From contig JAEDIV010000071.1 in the NCBI GenBank assembly GCA_016296675.1, positions 1 to 13,098 on the forward strand: DNA of 13,098 nt, written 5' to 3'. A model generated the notes under the pieces. The model searched no databases. It saw only the letters and a list, made by a program, of their open reading frames with translations, and was not told the origin of the DNA. The translations under genes and the position numbers were made by a program. Shown here in pieces: positions 1 through 7,889 of the stretch; within the stretch, counting starts at the first letter, position 1; each line of letters opens with the position of its first letter. Origin of the DNA: Clostridia bacterium. GTDB taxonomy: Bacteria > Bacillota > Clostridia > Christensenellales > Aristaeellaceae.

Positions 1-257
1 AGAAAACCGGCGCGGCAGGCGCGCTTTTAGATGCGGTCAAAAGCCGCTATATGCTGATCACCTTCCCGACCCAGACGCTGGGCGGAAAAAAGGTCGGCAT
101 GGAAAAACACTATACCGAGTGGTTTGAAGCAAGAATCCCTGAAAATCTCAAAATCATCGATCGCTTTGTGATCGGAAACGAATTAGCATATACGCTTGAA
201 AGGAAAGAACATGGCAAAGCTTTTTGTAGTGGCGACGCCGATCGGAAACCTGAATGA
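1..257 (+). CDS. Rmt/FmrO-family 16S rRNA (guanine1405-N7)-methyltransferase, C-terminal fragment (5' end outside window)
   Basis: Only the last 84 codons are present, read from base 3 and ending at a TGA. The fragment contains FPTQTLGGKKVGMEKHY, then TEWFE, and later IGNELAYTLER. This follows the C-terminal signature of RmtB-type methyltransferases (FPT-x-SLGG, GME-x-x-Y-x-x-WFE, then IG-x-EL-x-Y-x-I) almost position for position, as I recall that family. Those enzymes methylate N7 of G1405 in helix 44 of 16S rRNA and give high-level resistance to 4,6-disubstituted deoxystreptamine aminoglycosides; chromosomal homologues of unproven function also exist. The SAM-binding domain lies outside the window, so activity cannot be judged. 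The last roughly 15 codons overlap the rsmI start by 47 bases and extend past the point where RmtB ends. Family membership is well supported; the exact target nucleotide and any resistance role are inferred. Confidence 0.75.
   Translation, partial: KTGAAGALLDAVKSRYMLITFPTQTLGGKKVGMEKHYTEWFEARIPENLKIIDRFVIGNELAYTLERKEHGKAFCSGDADRKPE
200..207 (+). promoter_or_regulatory. Ribosome binding site fixing the rsmI start
   Basis: AAGGAAAG lies three bases before the ATG at 211. It supports that ATG over an in-frame TTG at 196, which would add five residues (MKGKN) and sits before the site. The protein from 211 begins MAKLFVVATPIGNL, the standard RsmI N-terminus. Confidence 0.6.
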
Positions 258-1074
258 TTTGACGCCCCGGATGACCGAGGCGCTTTCTATGTGCGATCTG
301 ATCGCCGCGGAAGACACGCGCGTGACCATGAAGCTTACGCAGACGATCGGCATCAAAAAGCCGATGATCTCACTGCACAGGCACAATGAGGATCAGAAAT
401 CCGACGGCGTTGTCGAGAAAATGATTTCCGAGGACCTGACGGTTGCCCTGACCTGCGATGCGGGAACCCCCGGCATTTCCGATCCCGGCGAAATGCTGGT
501 CAATGCCGCATGGGAAGCGGGCGTTGAAATTGTGCCCGTTTCGGGTCCGTCTGCGGTTGTAACGGCGCTGTCTGTTTCGGGGTTTGATTCGAGAGAGTTT
601 GCGTTTTACGGCTTTCTTCCGCGCGAGAATAAGCCCCTTAAGGAAAAGCTTTTGTCGATTCTTGGTACGGGCATTCCCGTTGCGGTTCTGTATGAATCTC
701 CGCACCGCGTGGTTCAGCTGGTGGAAACGATCGATAAAACGCTGCCCGGAGCAAGGGTTTGCGTATGCTGCGATCTGACCAAGAAGTTTGAAAAAATCCT
801 GCGCGGAAATGCAGGCGATGTGCTTGCACAGATGCAGGCGAACCCGAATGTCGAAAAAGGGGAATACTGCATCGTTCTGGATGTTTCCGAGTGCGAAAAA
901 CCGGAGATGCAGAAAGCTGAAATCCGCGCTGAGCACATGATTCTCGACGGGATTTTGGAGGGGCTGTCTTTGCGCGACGCGGCGAAGCGCGCCATGGACG
1001 CAGGCAAATCCAGAAACGAAGTGTACAGAGCCAAGCTCGCCATCGAGCAGTTGTTTGAAGGGGATGACGAATGA
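211..1074 (+). CDS. rsmI: RsmI, 16S rRNA (cytidine1402-2'-O)-methyltransferase
   Basis: This 287-residue protein uses S-adenosylmethionine to methylate the 2'-O of C1402 in the 16S rRNA decoding centre, in the cytoplasm. The tetrapyrrole-methylase fold motifs appear in order: VATPIGNLND at the N-terminus, AEDTR, SLHRHNE, DAGTPGISDPG, the PVSGPSAVVTALSVSG loop, FYGFLPR, YESPHR, LTKKFE and GEYCIVL. Length and motif order are normal for RsmI, and the C-terminal helical tail (LRDAAKRAMDAGKSRNEVYRAK) is typical. The start overlaps the upstream methyltransferase gene and the TGA overlaps the next ATG as ATGA, so it sits inside an operon. Its neighbour is predicted to modify G1405, three nucleotides away in the same helix. 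I see no missing residue. Confidence 0.96.
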   Translation: MAKLFVVATPIGNLNDLTPRMTEALSMCDLIAAEDTRVTMKLTQTIGIKKPMISLHRHNEDQKSDGVVEKMISEDLTVALTCDAGTPGISDPGEMLVNAAWEAGVEIVPVSGPSAVVTALSVSGFDSREFAFYGFLPRENKPLKEKLLSILGTGIPVAVLYESPHRVVQLVETIDKTLPGARVCVCCDLTKKFEKILRGNAGDVLAQMQANPNVEKGEYCIVLDVSECEKPEMQKAEIRAEHMILDGILEGLSLRDAAKRAMDAGKSRNEVYRAKLAIEQLFEGDDE

Positions 1075-2159
1075 AAATGCGGCATATGAAGACGGTTGTC
1101 CTTTTACTTTTGTGTTTTGTGCTTGCGGGCTGCTCTATTTTGCCGAAAGAGGAAGTCAGGAGAAAGGCGCCGATTCTGCTTGAAACGGAAACAGAGGAAT
1201 TTGAGATTTCCTATGTGACGAGGGGCGATCTGGAGCTTACGGAGCGCGTCAGCTGCACCTATATTCCGATTCAGAAATTCAATCTCTCCTTTGGCGTAAG
1301 CGGAGAGTTTATTGATGAAATGTATGTTCAGACCGGCGACATCGTCAAAAAAGGCGAAGTGCTGGGCCAATTGCGCATGGACGGCGTAGAGGAGAGCATC
1401 GACAATCTCAATTACAATATCAATTCCGTTAAGCTTTCCATGGATCATCTGGAGGCGGACCGGGCAATTGCCATTGAAAGACAGAAAATTTTATACGCTG
1501 CCGATCCTGAAAAAATGCAGGAAGCGATCGACAGTGTAAATGAAAGCTGCGACAAAACGAAGAAAAGCTATGAAGAACAGCTTTATCTGTATGAACTGGA
1601 GCTTCAGACGGTATACGAGACGAAGCGCAAGCGACAGCTGATTTCGCCCATTGACGGAACGGTGACCTATGCAAGAAAATATACCGAATCGTCCGTATCG
1701 GATGAAACGGAGCGCGCCGCGACGGTGGTCGACTCCACAATGTCACTTTTCTCTGCGTCCACAGACAAATGGCATCTGTTTTCTCCCGGCGACGAATATG
1801 TGATTACCTGCAAAAAGACCGACTATGACGCAGTGGTTATTGATCCTGCGGAATACGGAATCGATCCGGGCGAGCGGATTGAAGGCAAGCGCGGAAATGT
1901 ATATCTGACGCTTGACACGCCTTCTTTGGAGCTTGAGGACAACGACAAGGGAACGCTCACGCTGATTATCGATGCGAGGTATGATGTTCTGATTGTTCAT
2001 GAGGACGCCATCAGCTCTGCCAACGGCGAAGCGATTGCCTATATTGTCGGCGAAGAAGGGCTGAAGACATATAAAAAGGTGAAGGTGGGCCTTGAAGTCG
2101 GAAAGTACTTTGAGGTGATCGAAGGCCTTGAAGAGGGCGAGGAGGTGATCGTCGGATGA
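1071..2159 (+). CDS. HlyD/MacA-like efflux adaptor lipoprotein (adaptor 1)
   Basis: This 362-residue protein is predicted to be a lipid-anchored extracytoplasmic adaptor of an ABC transporter. It has a type II signal peptide (hydrophobic VVLLLLCFVLAGC, lipobox LAGC with Cys21). The first half of a biotinyl-lipoyl domain is at about 73-102 (FGVSGEFIDEMYVQTGD then VKKGEVLGQL). A predicted coiled-coil hairpin spans about 105-188. The second lipoyl half is at about 190-207 (LISPIDGTVTYARKY). A beta-barrel-like region follows, and the protein ends in EGLEEGEEVIVG. This is the standard membrane-fusion-protein layout. It is translationally coupled on both sides by ATGA overlaps with rsmI and with the next adaptor. 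An in-frame ATG at 1086 is an alternative start. The transported substrate cannot be deduced. Confidence 0.85.
   Translation: MKMRHMKTVVLLLLCFVLAGCSILPKEEVRRKAPILLETETEEFEISYVTRGDLELTERVSCTYIPIQKFNLSFGVSGEFIDEMYVQTGDIVKKGEVLGQLRMDGVEESIDNLNYNINSVKLSMDHLEADRAIAIERQKILYAADPEKMQEAIDSVNESCDKTKKSYEEQLYLYELELQTVYETKRKRQLISPIDGTVTYARKYTESSVSDETERAATVVDSTMSLFSASTDKWHLFSPGDEYVITCKKTDYDAVVIDPAEYGIDPGERIEGKRGNVYLTLDTPSLELEDNDKGTLTLIIDARYDVLIVHEDAISSANGEAIAYIVGEEGLKTYKKVKVGLEVGKYFEVIEGLEEGEEVIVG
2141..2150 (+). promoter_or_regulatory. Full-length Shine-Dalgarno sequence inside adaptor 1
   Basis: GGAGGTGATC is a ten-base match to the complement of the usual 16S rRNA 3' end. It lies in the codons for the adaptor 1 C-terminus (GEEVI) and five bases before the adaptor 2 ATG at 2156; the GGAGG core ends ten bases before it. 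It should give efficient coupled initiation. Confidence 0.7.
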
Positions 2160-3271
2160 GGAGAAGAGCATTTTTGATCATGCTTATTTGTCTGGCGACT
2201 GCGCTTTGCGGATGCGGAAAGGAGATAAAGACGGAGGCTGTTCCTGAGCTTCTGCCCGCAGCGGGCGTCGCGAGGGATATTGCTACAGTCATAAGAGGCG
2301 ATCAGGTTTCGCCGAAACTCTACGAAGCGTTTACCGTTGCCTATACAGAGGAACTTTCCTTTAATGTAAGCGGCGTTATTGACAAAGTAAATGTGCTGCC
2401 CGGCGACAGCGTCAAAAAAGGCGACAGACTGGTTACGCTCAATCTGGACAGCGAACGCGAGCAGGCAAAGGCGCTTTCGACCGCAATTGAGCGGACGAAA
2501 ACAGTCAACGACTACGTAAACCGGATGACGGAAATCGATATTCAGATCCTCGAAACCGAAAAGCAGGCGCTGATCTCATCAGGCGCGTCGCCGGATGAGA
2601 TCAGACTCAAGGAGCTGGATATTTATCAGAAAAAGACGGACTATAGGCAGACCGTTGAAATGCAGGAGCTTGCGCTTTTACAAAGGATCAAGGAGCTTGA
2701 TAAGCTCAATATGATTCTTTCAAACGATGCCATCATCGCGCCCTTTGACGGCGTGGTTGCGCGCGGAATTGAGACTAGGAAAGGTTCCAGCGTGAAGGCG
2801 TATGCGCCTGTCATTCTTCTTGCGGACAATACGCGCGTCAAGATCATGTGTTCATCGGTATCGGAGTCCTCTTATCGGACAGCCACCGGCGGGTATTATG
2901 CGCTGATCAACGGAAAGCAGTATGAAGTTGAGCGCGTGATCATGGAAAAGGAAGAATACATCGCAAAGACGCTGGTCGGCGATGTTGTGTATGCTGAAAT
3001 CAATATTGTCGGTCCCGAGGGCTGGGAAAAGGAAGTTGAGCCGGGCATGTATTGCGGTCTTGTGCTCATGCACAACTTTGTGCCGGATCAGCTGCTGATT
3101 CCGTTCAACGCAGTACTCAGCGATACCGACGGCAAGTATGTATATGTTGTCGGCGAAAACGGAGAGGCTGTCAAGCGCAGTATCAAAGTGAGAAACTATC
3201 AGGATTCCGTTTACAGCGTTGTTCTGGAAGGACTTGAGGAAGGAGAGCAGATTTATGTCACGGATAAATAA
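2156..3271 (+). CDS. HlyD/MacA-like efflux adaptor lipoprotein (adaptor 2)
   Basis: This 371-residue paralogue of the preceding adaptor starts MRRRAFLIMLICLATALCGC, a type II signal peptide with a slightly atypical lipobox LCGC (Cys20). The first half-lipoyl motif is at about 68-96 (FNVSGVIDKVNVLPGDSVKKG). A coiled-coil hairpin follows at about 98-188. The second half-lipoyl motif is at about 192-215 (IIAPFDGVVARGIETRKG). The beta-barrel and membrane-proximal domain ends in VVLEGLEEGEQIYVTDK, a close match to the end of adaptor 1. Its start overlaps adaptor 1 by four bases and its end overlaps adaptor 3 by 17. The likely role is bridging the permease to an extracytoplasmic partner or guiding substrate into the envelope, in a complex with the neighbouring adaptors. 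Confidence 0.85.
   Translation: MRRRAFLIMLICLATALCGCGKEIKTEAVPELLPAAGVARDIATVIRGDQVSPKLYEAFTVAYTEELSFNVSGVIDKVNVLPGDSVKKGDRLVTLNLDSEREQAKALSTAIERTKTVNDYVNRMTEIDIQILETEKQALISSGASPDEIRLKELDIYQKKTDYRQTVEMQELALLQRIKELDKLNMILSNDAIIAPFDGVVARGIETRKGSSVKAYAPVILLADNTRVKIMCSSVSESSYRTATGGYYALINGKQYEVERVIMEKEEYIAKTLVGDVVYAEINIVGPEGWEKEVEPGMYCGLVLMHNFVPDQLLIPFNAVLSDTDGKYVYVVGENGEAVKRSIKVRNYQDSVYSVVLEGLEEGEQIYVTDK
3236..3245 (+). promoter_or_regulatory. Ribosome binding site fixing the adaptor 3 start
   Basis: GAGGAAGGAG, within the adaptor 2 codons for EEGE, lies nine bases before the ATG at 3255. It supports 3255 over an in-frame TTG at 3219, which would place a charged stretch (WKDLRKESR) ahead of the signal peptide. 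Confidence 0.65.
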
Positions 3272-4346
3272 GCTCTTTCTATGCTTCATGATTCTTTGTT
3301 TGTCCCTTCCGGCGCTTGCCAATGAAGATATGATCAGCATAAACGAGATGGAATACGAAACTGCCGCCAACTATAAGACGGTGGAGGTCAAAAAAAGCGT
3401 ATTTGACAAAATTACACACAGCCCGGCGCAGGTCCATTATCCCGTTGAGCATGTGATTCGCTATGAGGGCGCGCCGGCGCAGTTTGTCAGTTTCCATGTG
3501 AAGCGAAACGACGAAATCAAAGCCGGCGATTTGCTTGCCACGTTCGTGATTCAAAGGGATGAGGTGCAGATTACCCGATTGAACATGGAGATTTTCAGGC
3601 TGGAGGAAGCATTTGAAAAGGGCAAGGCTTCCAGATACGAGCAGATGGAAGCCAAGGATGAAGAAATTGCCCTTGCGCAGAATGCCTATTGGCGGGAAAT
3701 CCGCCAGCTTGAAAAAAGAAAGCTTATGATAGAAATGGAGAAGTTCGTTTTTGAGAGCGAAAACGCCATTTCGGATAAAAAGCAGGCGCTTTCAGATCTG
3801 ATTAAGACATACGAAAACACGAATGTATATTCCGAAGTGGACGGCGTTGTGAGCGAGATTGCGTATTTCAGAGAACTTTCCTATGTATACTCCGGAACAA
3901 TGCTTATGAAGGTGTATGATCCGAATACGGTTTTGTACCGCGTGGATGATTCCTTAAACAGGCTGCGCTACAATATGCAGGTCATGGTTTCGGTCGGAAG
4001 GTCGGATAACCGCGCCACAGGCTACGGGCGCGTGCTTGCCTGTCCCATGGCGATGCCGGGCGGGACGGGCAGCCAATATGCCTATATCAGGGTGGATTCC
4101 TTTGACAAAGCGATTAAAATGCAGGTGAGCCCTACGGTTTCTTTCTATGAGCAGTATCTTGAGGACGTCTATGTGGTCGAGAGGAACGCCCTTTCGCTCT
4201 ACAGCGGAAAATACTTTGTCTATAAATTGTCGGATGACGGCATGGTATCCAAAAGATATGTAAACTTCGCCTTCGGAAGTCAGAAAGACGGCGCGCTTCT
4301 CATCGGCGGCGTCGAAGAGGGCGACATGCTGATTATCGATCAATAG
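3255..4346 (+). CDS. Secreted HlyD-like adaptor (adaptor 3)
   Basis: This is a 363-residue exported protein. Residues 1-22 form a type I signal peptide (LFLCFMILCLSLPALA, then NEDM) with no lipobox Cys, unlike adaptors 1 and 2. The adaptor plan is still visible but more diverged: a first half-lipoyl-like segment at about 67-98 (RYEGAPAQFVSFHVKRNDEIKAG is its core), a Glu/Lys-rich coiled coil at about 103-188, a second half at about 190-206 (VYSEVDGVVSEIAYF), then a beta-rich region ending GGVEEGDMLIIDQ, which echoes the GLEEGE ends of the other two. It may be released, or held by the two lipoprotein adaptors. The gene overlaps adaptor 2 by 17 bases and precedes the permease by 16 bases. Fold assignment is good; its distinct role is inference. 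Confidence 0.78.
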   Translation: MSRINKLFLCFMILCLSLPALANEDMISINEMEYETAANYKTVEVKKSVFDKITHSPAQVHYPVEHVIRYEGAPAQFVSFHVKRNDEIKAGDLLATFVIQRDEVQITRLNMEIFRLEEAFEKGKASRYEQMEAKDEEIALAQNAYWREIRQLEKRKLMIEMEKFVFESENAISDKKQALSDLIKTYENTNVYSEVDGVVSEIAYFRELSYVYSGTMLMKVYDPNTVLYRVDDSLNRLRYNMQVMVSVGRSDNRATGYGRVLACPMAMPGGTGSQYAYIRVDSFDKAIKMQVSPTVSFYEQYLEDVYVVERNALSLYSGKYFVYKLSDDGMVSKRYVNFAFGSQKDGALLIGGVEEGDMLIIDQ

Positions 4347-4347
4347 G

Positions 4348-4356
4348 AAAGGAGGG
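4348..4356 (+). promoter_or_regulatory. Ribosome binding site of the permease gene
   Basis: AAAGGAGGG is followed by six bases (CGAAAC) and the ATG at 4363. This is the first gene of the train with a site in intergenic space, not inside the previous gene. Confidence 0.65.
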
Positions 4357-4362
4357 CGAAAC

Positions 4363-7161
4363 ATGCTCAGGTTTATCTTTCGAAAAATCGCCAGCAAAAA
4401 ATGGATGTTTCTCGCTCTTCTGATCGGTAACATTCTTTTAATCAGCATTGCGTGCTCCAATCCCATGTATGCCGATGCGGTTATGCAGCGCATGCTGGAC
4501 GACGATCTGGAAGCTTATATTTCAAGCCGCAACGCCTATCCCGGAAATATCACCGTTTCCTTCGGCGGATATTCGCAGAAAGACGGTATTGTCGAAAAAT
4601 ACGAGTCCTACGCAAACAGCATTCCGGAACAATACGGCGTGGAAGCGCTTTATCAGATCCGCCACTACTTTACACCCATTGCGTCGAATGTTGCGGATGT
4701 TTCAAGAGATGACGTTAATGTCAAAAACGCGTGTCTGGGTTCCATGAGCGATCTTGAGAATCACATCAAGATTACAGCCGGGCGCATGTATTCAAACGAA
4801 ATCCGCGAAGACGGCGTGGTTGAAGTCATCGCCAGCCAGCGCGCGATTGTGGAACTCAATGTGCTGCTTGGCGAAAAGCGCACGTTTGGAAGATTCACCG
4901 ATAAAGAGGGAAATCCCGTTACCATTGAGCTGGTCGGCGTGTACGACATCAAGGAATCTTCCGACACCTACTGGGTCAAGCAGCCCAAAACCTACAAAAA
5001 CGAGTACTTCATGCATGAAGATATCTTCATCGACCTTTTTGTTTACGACGGCTCGAGGCTTATGCTGAATGCAACGTGGTTTGAGGTGCTGGACGCCGAA
5101 AAAATGCTTTCGAGAAACGCAGAACACATGCATGCGGCGCTTCAAAAAATATCAGCCGAAGACAAAGACGACAAATACATGACCGTGACCACCGCCTTTG
5201 AGACGCTTCTTAAAGAGCATCTGAAGATGAAAAACAAGGTCGGCGTAACGCTTTGGGTACTGCAGGCGCCGATTTATGTTTTGCTGGCTGCGTTCATCTT
5301 TATGGTTTCCAGACAGATTCTGGAAACGGAATCGGCGGAAATCGCTGTGCTTAAGAGCCGAGGCGTAAAAAACCTCCAGATTCTGGGCGTGTATTTTACG
5401 CAGAGCCTGCTTTTGAATGTGCTTTCGTTTGCATTGGGCATTCCTGCCGGCATGCTTATTACCCAGATTCTGGGTTCGGCCAATGCGTTTTTGGAATTCG
5501 TTTCCAGGCGCGCACTGCCCATTGAGCTTACGCTTACGCCGATTCTGTATGCGCTTGCCGCATGCGTTGTTTCCATGATCGCCATGGTCTTCCCGGTCAG
5601 AAGATACATGAAGGGATCCATCGTTACCCAGAAACAGAAGAAAAACCGCCACCAGAAACCGCTTTGGCGAAAGGCGTTTCTGGATGTGATCGCGCTGGGC
5701 GTGTCGATCTATGGCCTTTATTCCTTTAATGCGCAGAAAGAGCTGCTGGCTCAGCGCATCATACAGGGAGAACTCCCGGATCCGCTTTTGCTAATGTGCT
5801 CCTCCCTGTTTATTATCGGCGCAGGTCTTCTGGCCATTCGAATCATTCCGGCGATGATCACCATTGTGTATCACCTGTTTAAAAGATTCTGGTCGCCGGC
5901 TTTGTATGCATCCTTTTTGAAGGTATTAAGGCAGAGAAACAATCAGGACTTTATCATGATCTTCCTGGTTATGACCATTGCCCTTGGCGTATTCAATGCC
6001 CAGACCGCGGGAACGATCAACGACAGCGGCGAAAAGAACATCCGATACCTGACCGGCGCGGACATTGTGCTTCGAGAGGCGTGGTCTTCAAACTCCGATC
6101 AGGTGCAGCAGGATCCGAGCCTGGATCTGATTTACTACGAGCCTGATTTCGGCGTGTATGAGACCATGGAGGGTGTTGCGCACGCCGCGCGCGTATACAG
6201 AAACGAAAAGATCAACGCTTCCGTTCCCGGCGGAACGGTCAACAATATCCATTTGTTCGCGATTGATACCGATGATTTCGGAAAGACTGCGTGGTTTGAC
6301 ACGTCGCTCCTTCCCGAGCACTGGTACAACTATTTGAATGCCATGGCCTACAATGCCCGCGCGGTATTGGTTTCCTCCAATTTCCGCGACCAGTACGGCT
6401 ATAAAGTGGGAGACGTCATCAATTATCAGAATACCGCCAAGGATTCCTGCCGCGGCATCATCCATGGTTTTGTCGATTATTGGCCGGGCTTCCAGCCGCA
6501 TGTGTACCGCAAGGGCACCGACGGCCTTTACAAGGAATCACCCAATTATCTGATCGTCGCCAACCTTTCCCAGGTGCAGGACGCCATGGGCCTTCGTCCG
6601 TACGAAGTGTGGATCAAGACGGAAAACGGCGCGGACTTCATCTATGATTATGCCGAGGCGAGCGAAAAGAAATTTCCCGTTTTCGTGGATATGGAAGCCG
6701 AAATCGTTGAAGGCAAGAACGATCCGATGCTGAAGAGCTTAAATGGCGTTCTGACGGTCGGTTTTATCGTGGTGCTCGTTCTTTGCATCATCGGATTTTT
6801 GATGTACTGGATTCTCTCCATCCGTCAAAGAACGCTGCAGTTCGGCATTTACCGCGCAATGGGCATGAGCATGCGCGAAATTTTTACCATGCTGATCAAT
6901 GAGCAGATGCTCATTTCTGTCGTTTCCATCGTGCTGGGCGGCGTAATCGGCTTTGCTGCTTCCGTTTTGTATATGCCCATCATCCAGATTGCCTATTCCT
7001 CCATTGACAATGCGCTGCCATTGACCAACCAGCTGAATCTGAGCGCGACTGTGCAGCTGTTCAGCATTGTCGGAAGCATGCTTCTGATTTCTTTGCTGAT
7101 TCTGGTCGTAATCATCCGCAGGATGAAGATTGCGCAGGCGCTGAAACTGGGCGAAGACTAA
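4363..7161 (+). CDS. Double-FtsX-domain ABC transporter permease
   Basis: This 932-residue inner-membrane protein has about ten membrane segments by eye: about 14-32, then 294-317, 347-370, 389-410, 437-455, 475-506, 529-548, then 795-820, 851-872 and 897-918. Two large extracytoplasmic domains fall at about 33-293 and 549-794. The cytoplasmic loops ESAEIAVLKSRGVKNLQIL (about 322-340) and RTLQFGIYRAMGMSMREIF look like the ATPase-contact loops of FtsX domains. The layout suggests two FtsX permease units joined in one chain, so a single copy could form the whole membrane channel and pair with two different ATPases. MacB-type systems use the ATPase cycle for mechanical transmission or extrusion of substrate from the outer face. 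It is preceded by three adaptor genes and followed by two ATPase genes. The substrate is not deducible. Confidence 0.9.
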   Translation: MLRFIFRKIASKKWMFLALLIGNILLISIACSNPMYADAVMQRMLDDDLEAYISSRNAYPGNITVSFGGYSQKDGIVEKYESYANSIPEQYGVEALYQIRHYFTPIASNVADVSRDDVNVKNACLGSMSDLENHIKITAGRMYSNEIREDGVVEVIASQRAIVELNVLLGEKRTFGRFTDKEGNPVTIELVGVYDIKESSDTYWVKQPKTYKNEYFMHEDIFIDLFVYDGSRLMLNATWFEVLDAEKMLSRNAEHMHAALQKISAEDKDDKYMTVTTAFETLLKEHLKMKNKVGVTLWVLQAPIYVLLAAFIFMVSRQILETESAEIAVLKSRGVKNLQILGVYFTQSLLLNVLSFALGIPAGMLITQILGSANAFLEFVSRRALPIELTLTPILYALAACVVSMIAMVFPVRRYMKGSIVTQKQKKNRHQKPLWRKAFLDVIALGVSIYGLYSFNAQKELLAQRIIQGELPDPLLLMCSSLFIIGAGLLAIRIIPAMITIVYHLFKRFWSPALYASFLKVLRQRNNQDFIMIFLVMTIALGVFNAQTAGTINDSGEKNIRYLTGADIVLREAWSSNSDQVQQDPSLDLIYYEPDFGVYETMEGVAHAARVYRNEKINASVPGGTVNNIHLFAIDTDDFGKTAWFDTSLLPEHWYNYLNAMAYNARAVLVSSNFRDQYGYKVGDVINYQNTAKDSCRGIIHGFVDYWPGFQPHVYRKGTDGLYKESPNYLIVANLSQVQDAMGLRPYEVWIKTENGADFIYDYAEASEKKFPVFVDMEAEIVEGKNDPMLKSLNGVLTVGFIVVLVLCIIGFLMYWILSIRQRTLQFGIYRAMGMSMREIFTMLINEQMLISVVSIVLGGVIGFAASVLYMPIIQIAYSSIDNALPLTNQLNLSATVQLFSIVGSMLLISLLILVVIIRRMKIAQALKLGED

Positions 7162-7178
7162 CGGCGGGGCATGGCCCG

Positions 7179-7184
7179 AAGGAG
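7179..7184 (+). promoter_or_regulatory. Ribosome binding site of ATPase 1
   Basis: AAGGAG sits six bases before the ATG at 7191, in the 29-base gap after the permease stop. Confidence 0.6.
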
Positions 7185-7190
7185 AAAAAC

Positions 7191-7889
7191 ATGGCAGATA
7201 ATAAAAAATACATGATTCAGACCCGCGGCGTCACGCGCGCTTTTCCGGTAAGCGGCGGATCGTTCATGGCGCTTAAGGGAATTGATGTGGATATTCCCGC
7301 CGGCAAGCTCACGATTCTCAAGGGCAGAAGCGGATCGGGCAAAACCACGCTTTTGAACATCCTTGGCGCGCTGGATAAGCCTACAAGCGGCAAGGTCGTC
7401 TTTGACGGAAAAAATATCGTCAAGATGGACGAAAGAAAGCGCGCAAAACTCAGAAGACGGTCGATCGGCTTTGTATTTCAGTCGGTTGCGCTGGTTCCCA
7501 TGATGAGCGCGCAGGAGAATATCGAGTTTGCGCTTCGCCTTGCCAGATACAAGGGAAACCGCCCGCAAAGAGCGCTGGAATGCCTGAAGCTGGTGGGCCT
7601 TGATAAGCGCGCGCAGCACATGCCGCAGGAGCTGTCCGGCGGAGAGCAGCAGCGCGTGGCCATTGCCCGCGCCATTGCGCACAAGCCCAAGGTGATCTTT
7701 GCCGACGAACCGACCGGAGAACTGGATACCACTACCGGGCTTAAGGTTGTAAAAATCTTTAAGGATCTGATCGAAAAAGAGGGCGTGACGATCGTCATGA
7801 CCACGCACGATACCGGCCTTATGGAAATCGGCGATAGAGTGTATGAGATTCTGGACGGCGAGGTGGCGAATCAAGATGACGACGAATAA
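7191..7889 (+). CDS. MacB/LolD-type ABC transporter ATPase (ATPase 1)
   Basis: This 232-residue cytoplasmic nucleotide-binding subunit has Walker A GRSGSGKT at 45-52, the Q-loop Gln97 (FVFQSVALVP), the signature LSGGEQQRVAIARAIA from 148, Walker B VIFADE at 168-173, the D-loop GELD and the switch His206 (TTHD). All catalytic residues are present and the length is normal for LolD/MacB-type domains. It lies directly after the permease and overlaps the second ATPase gene by 14 bases, so the two are probably made in equal amounts and may form an asymmetric pair on the double-FtsX permease. An antimicrobial-peptide or lipid exporter is possible; the sequence does not decide. Confidence 0.92.
   Translation: MADNKKYMIQTRGVTRAFPVSGGSFMALKGIDVDIPAGKLTILKGRSGSGKTTLLNILGALDKPTSGKVVFDGKNIVKMDERKRAKLRRRSIGFVFQSVALVPMMSAQENIEFALRLARYKGNRPQRALECLKLVGLDKRAQHMPQELSGGEQQRVAIARAIAHKPKVIFADEPTGELDTTTGLKVVKIFKDLIEKEGVTIVMTTHDTGLMEIGDRVYEILDGEVANQDDDE

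Noticed and set aside
196..210. TTG at 196 as the rsmI start
   Set aside because: The Shine-Dalgarno sequence lies after it, and the RsmI family begins at the MAKLFVVATP equivalent encoded from 211.
370..936. A 188-codon minus-strand frame inside rsmI
   Set aside because: It is antisense to a fully conserved gene, with no motif and no upstream binding site.
3219..3254. TTG at 3219 as the start of adaptor 3
   Set aside because: It would put charged residues before the signal peptide; ATG at 3255 has a good binding site and gives a normal signal peptide.
7843..7875. ATG at 7843 as the start of ATPase 2
   Set aside because: It would lengthen the overlap with ATPase 1 to 47 bases and add a tail (RFWTARWRIK) not seen in the family; ATG at 7876 has GAGGTGG upstream.
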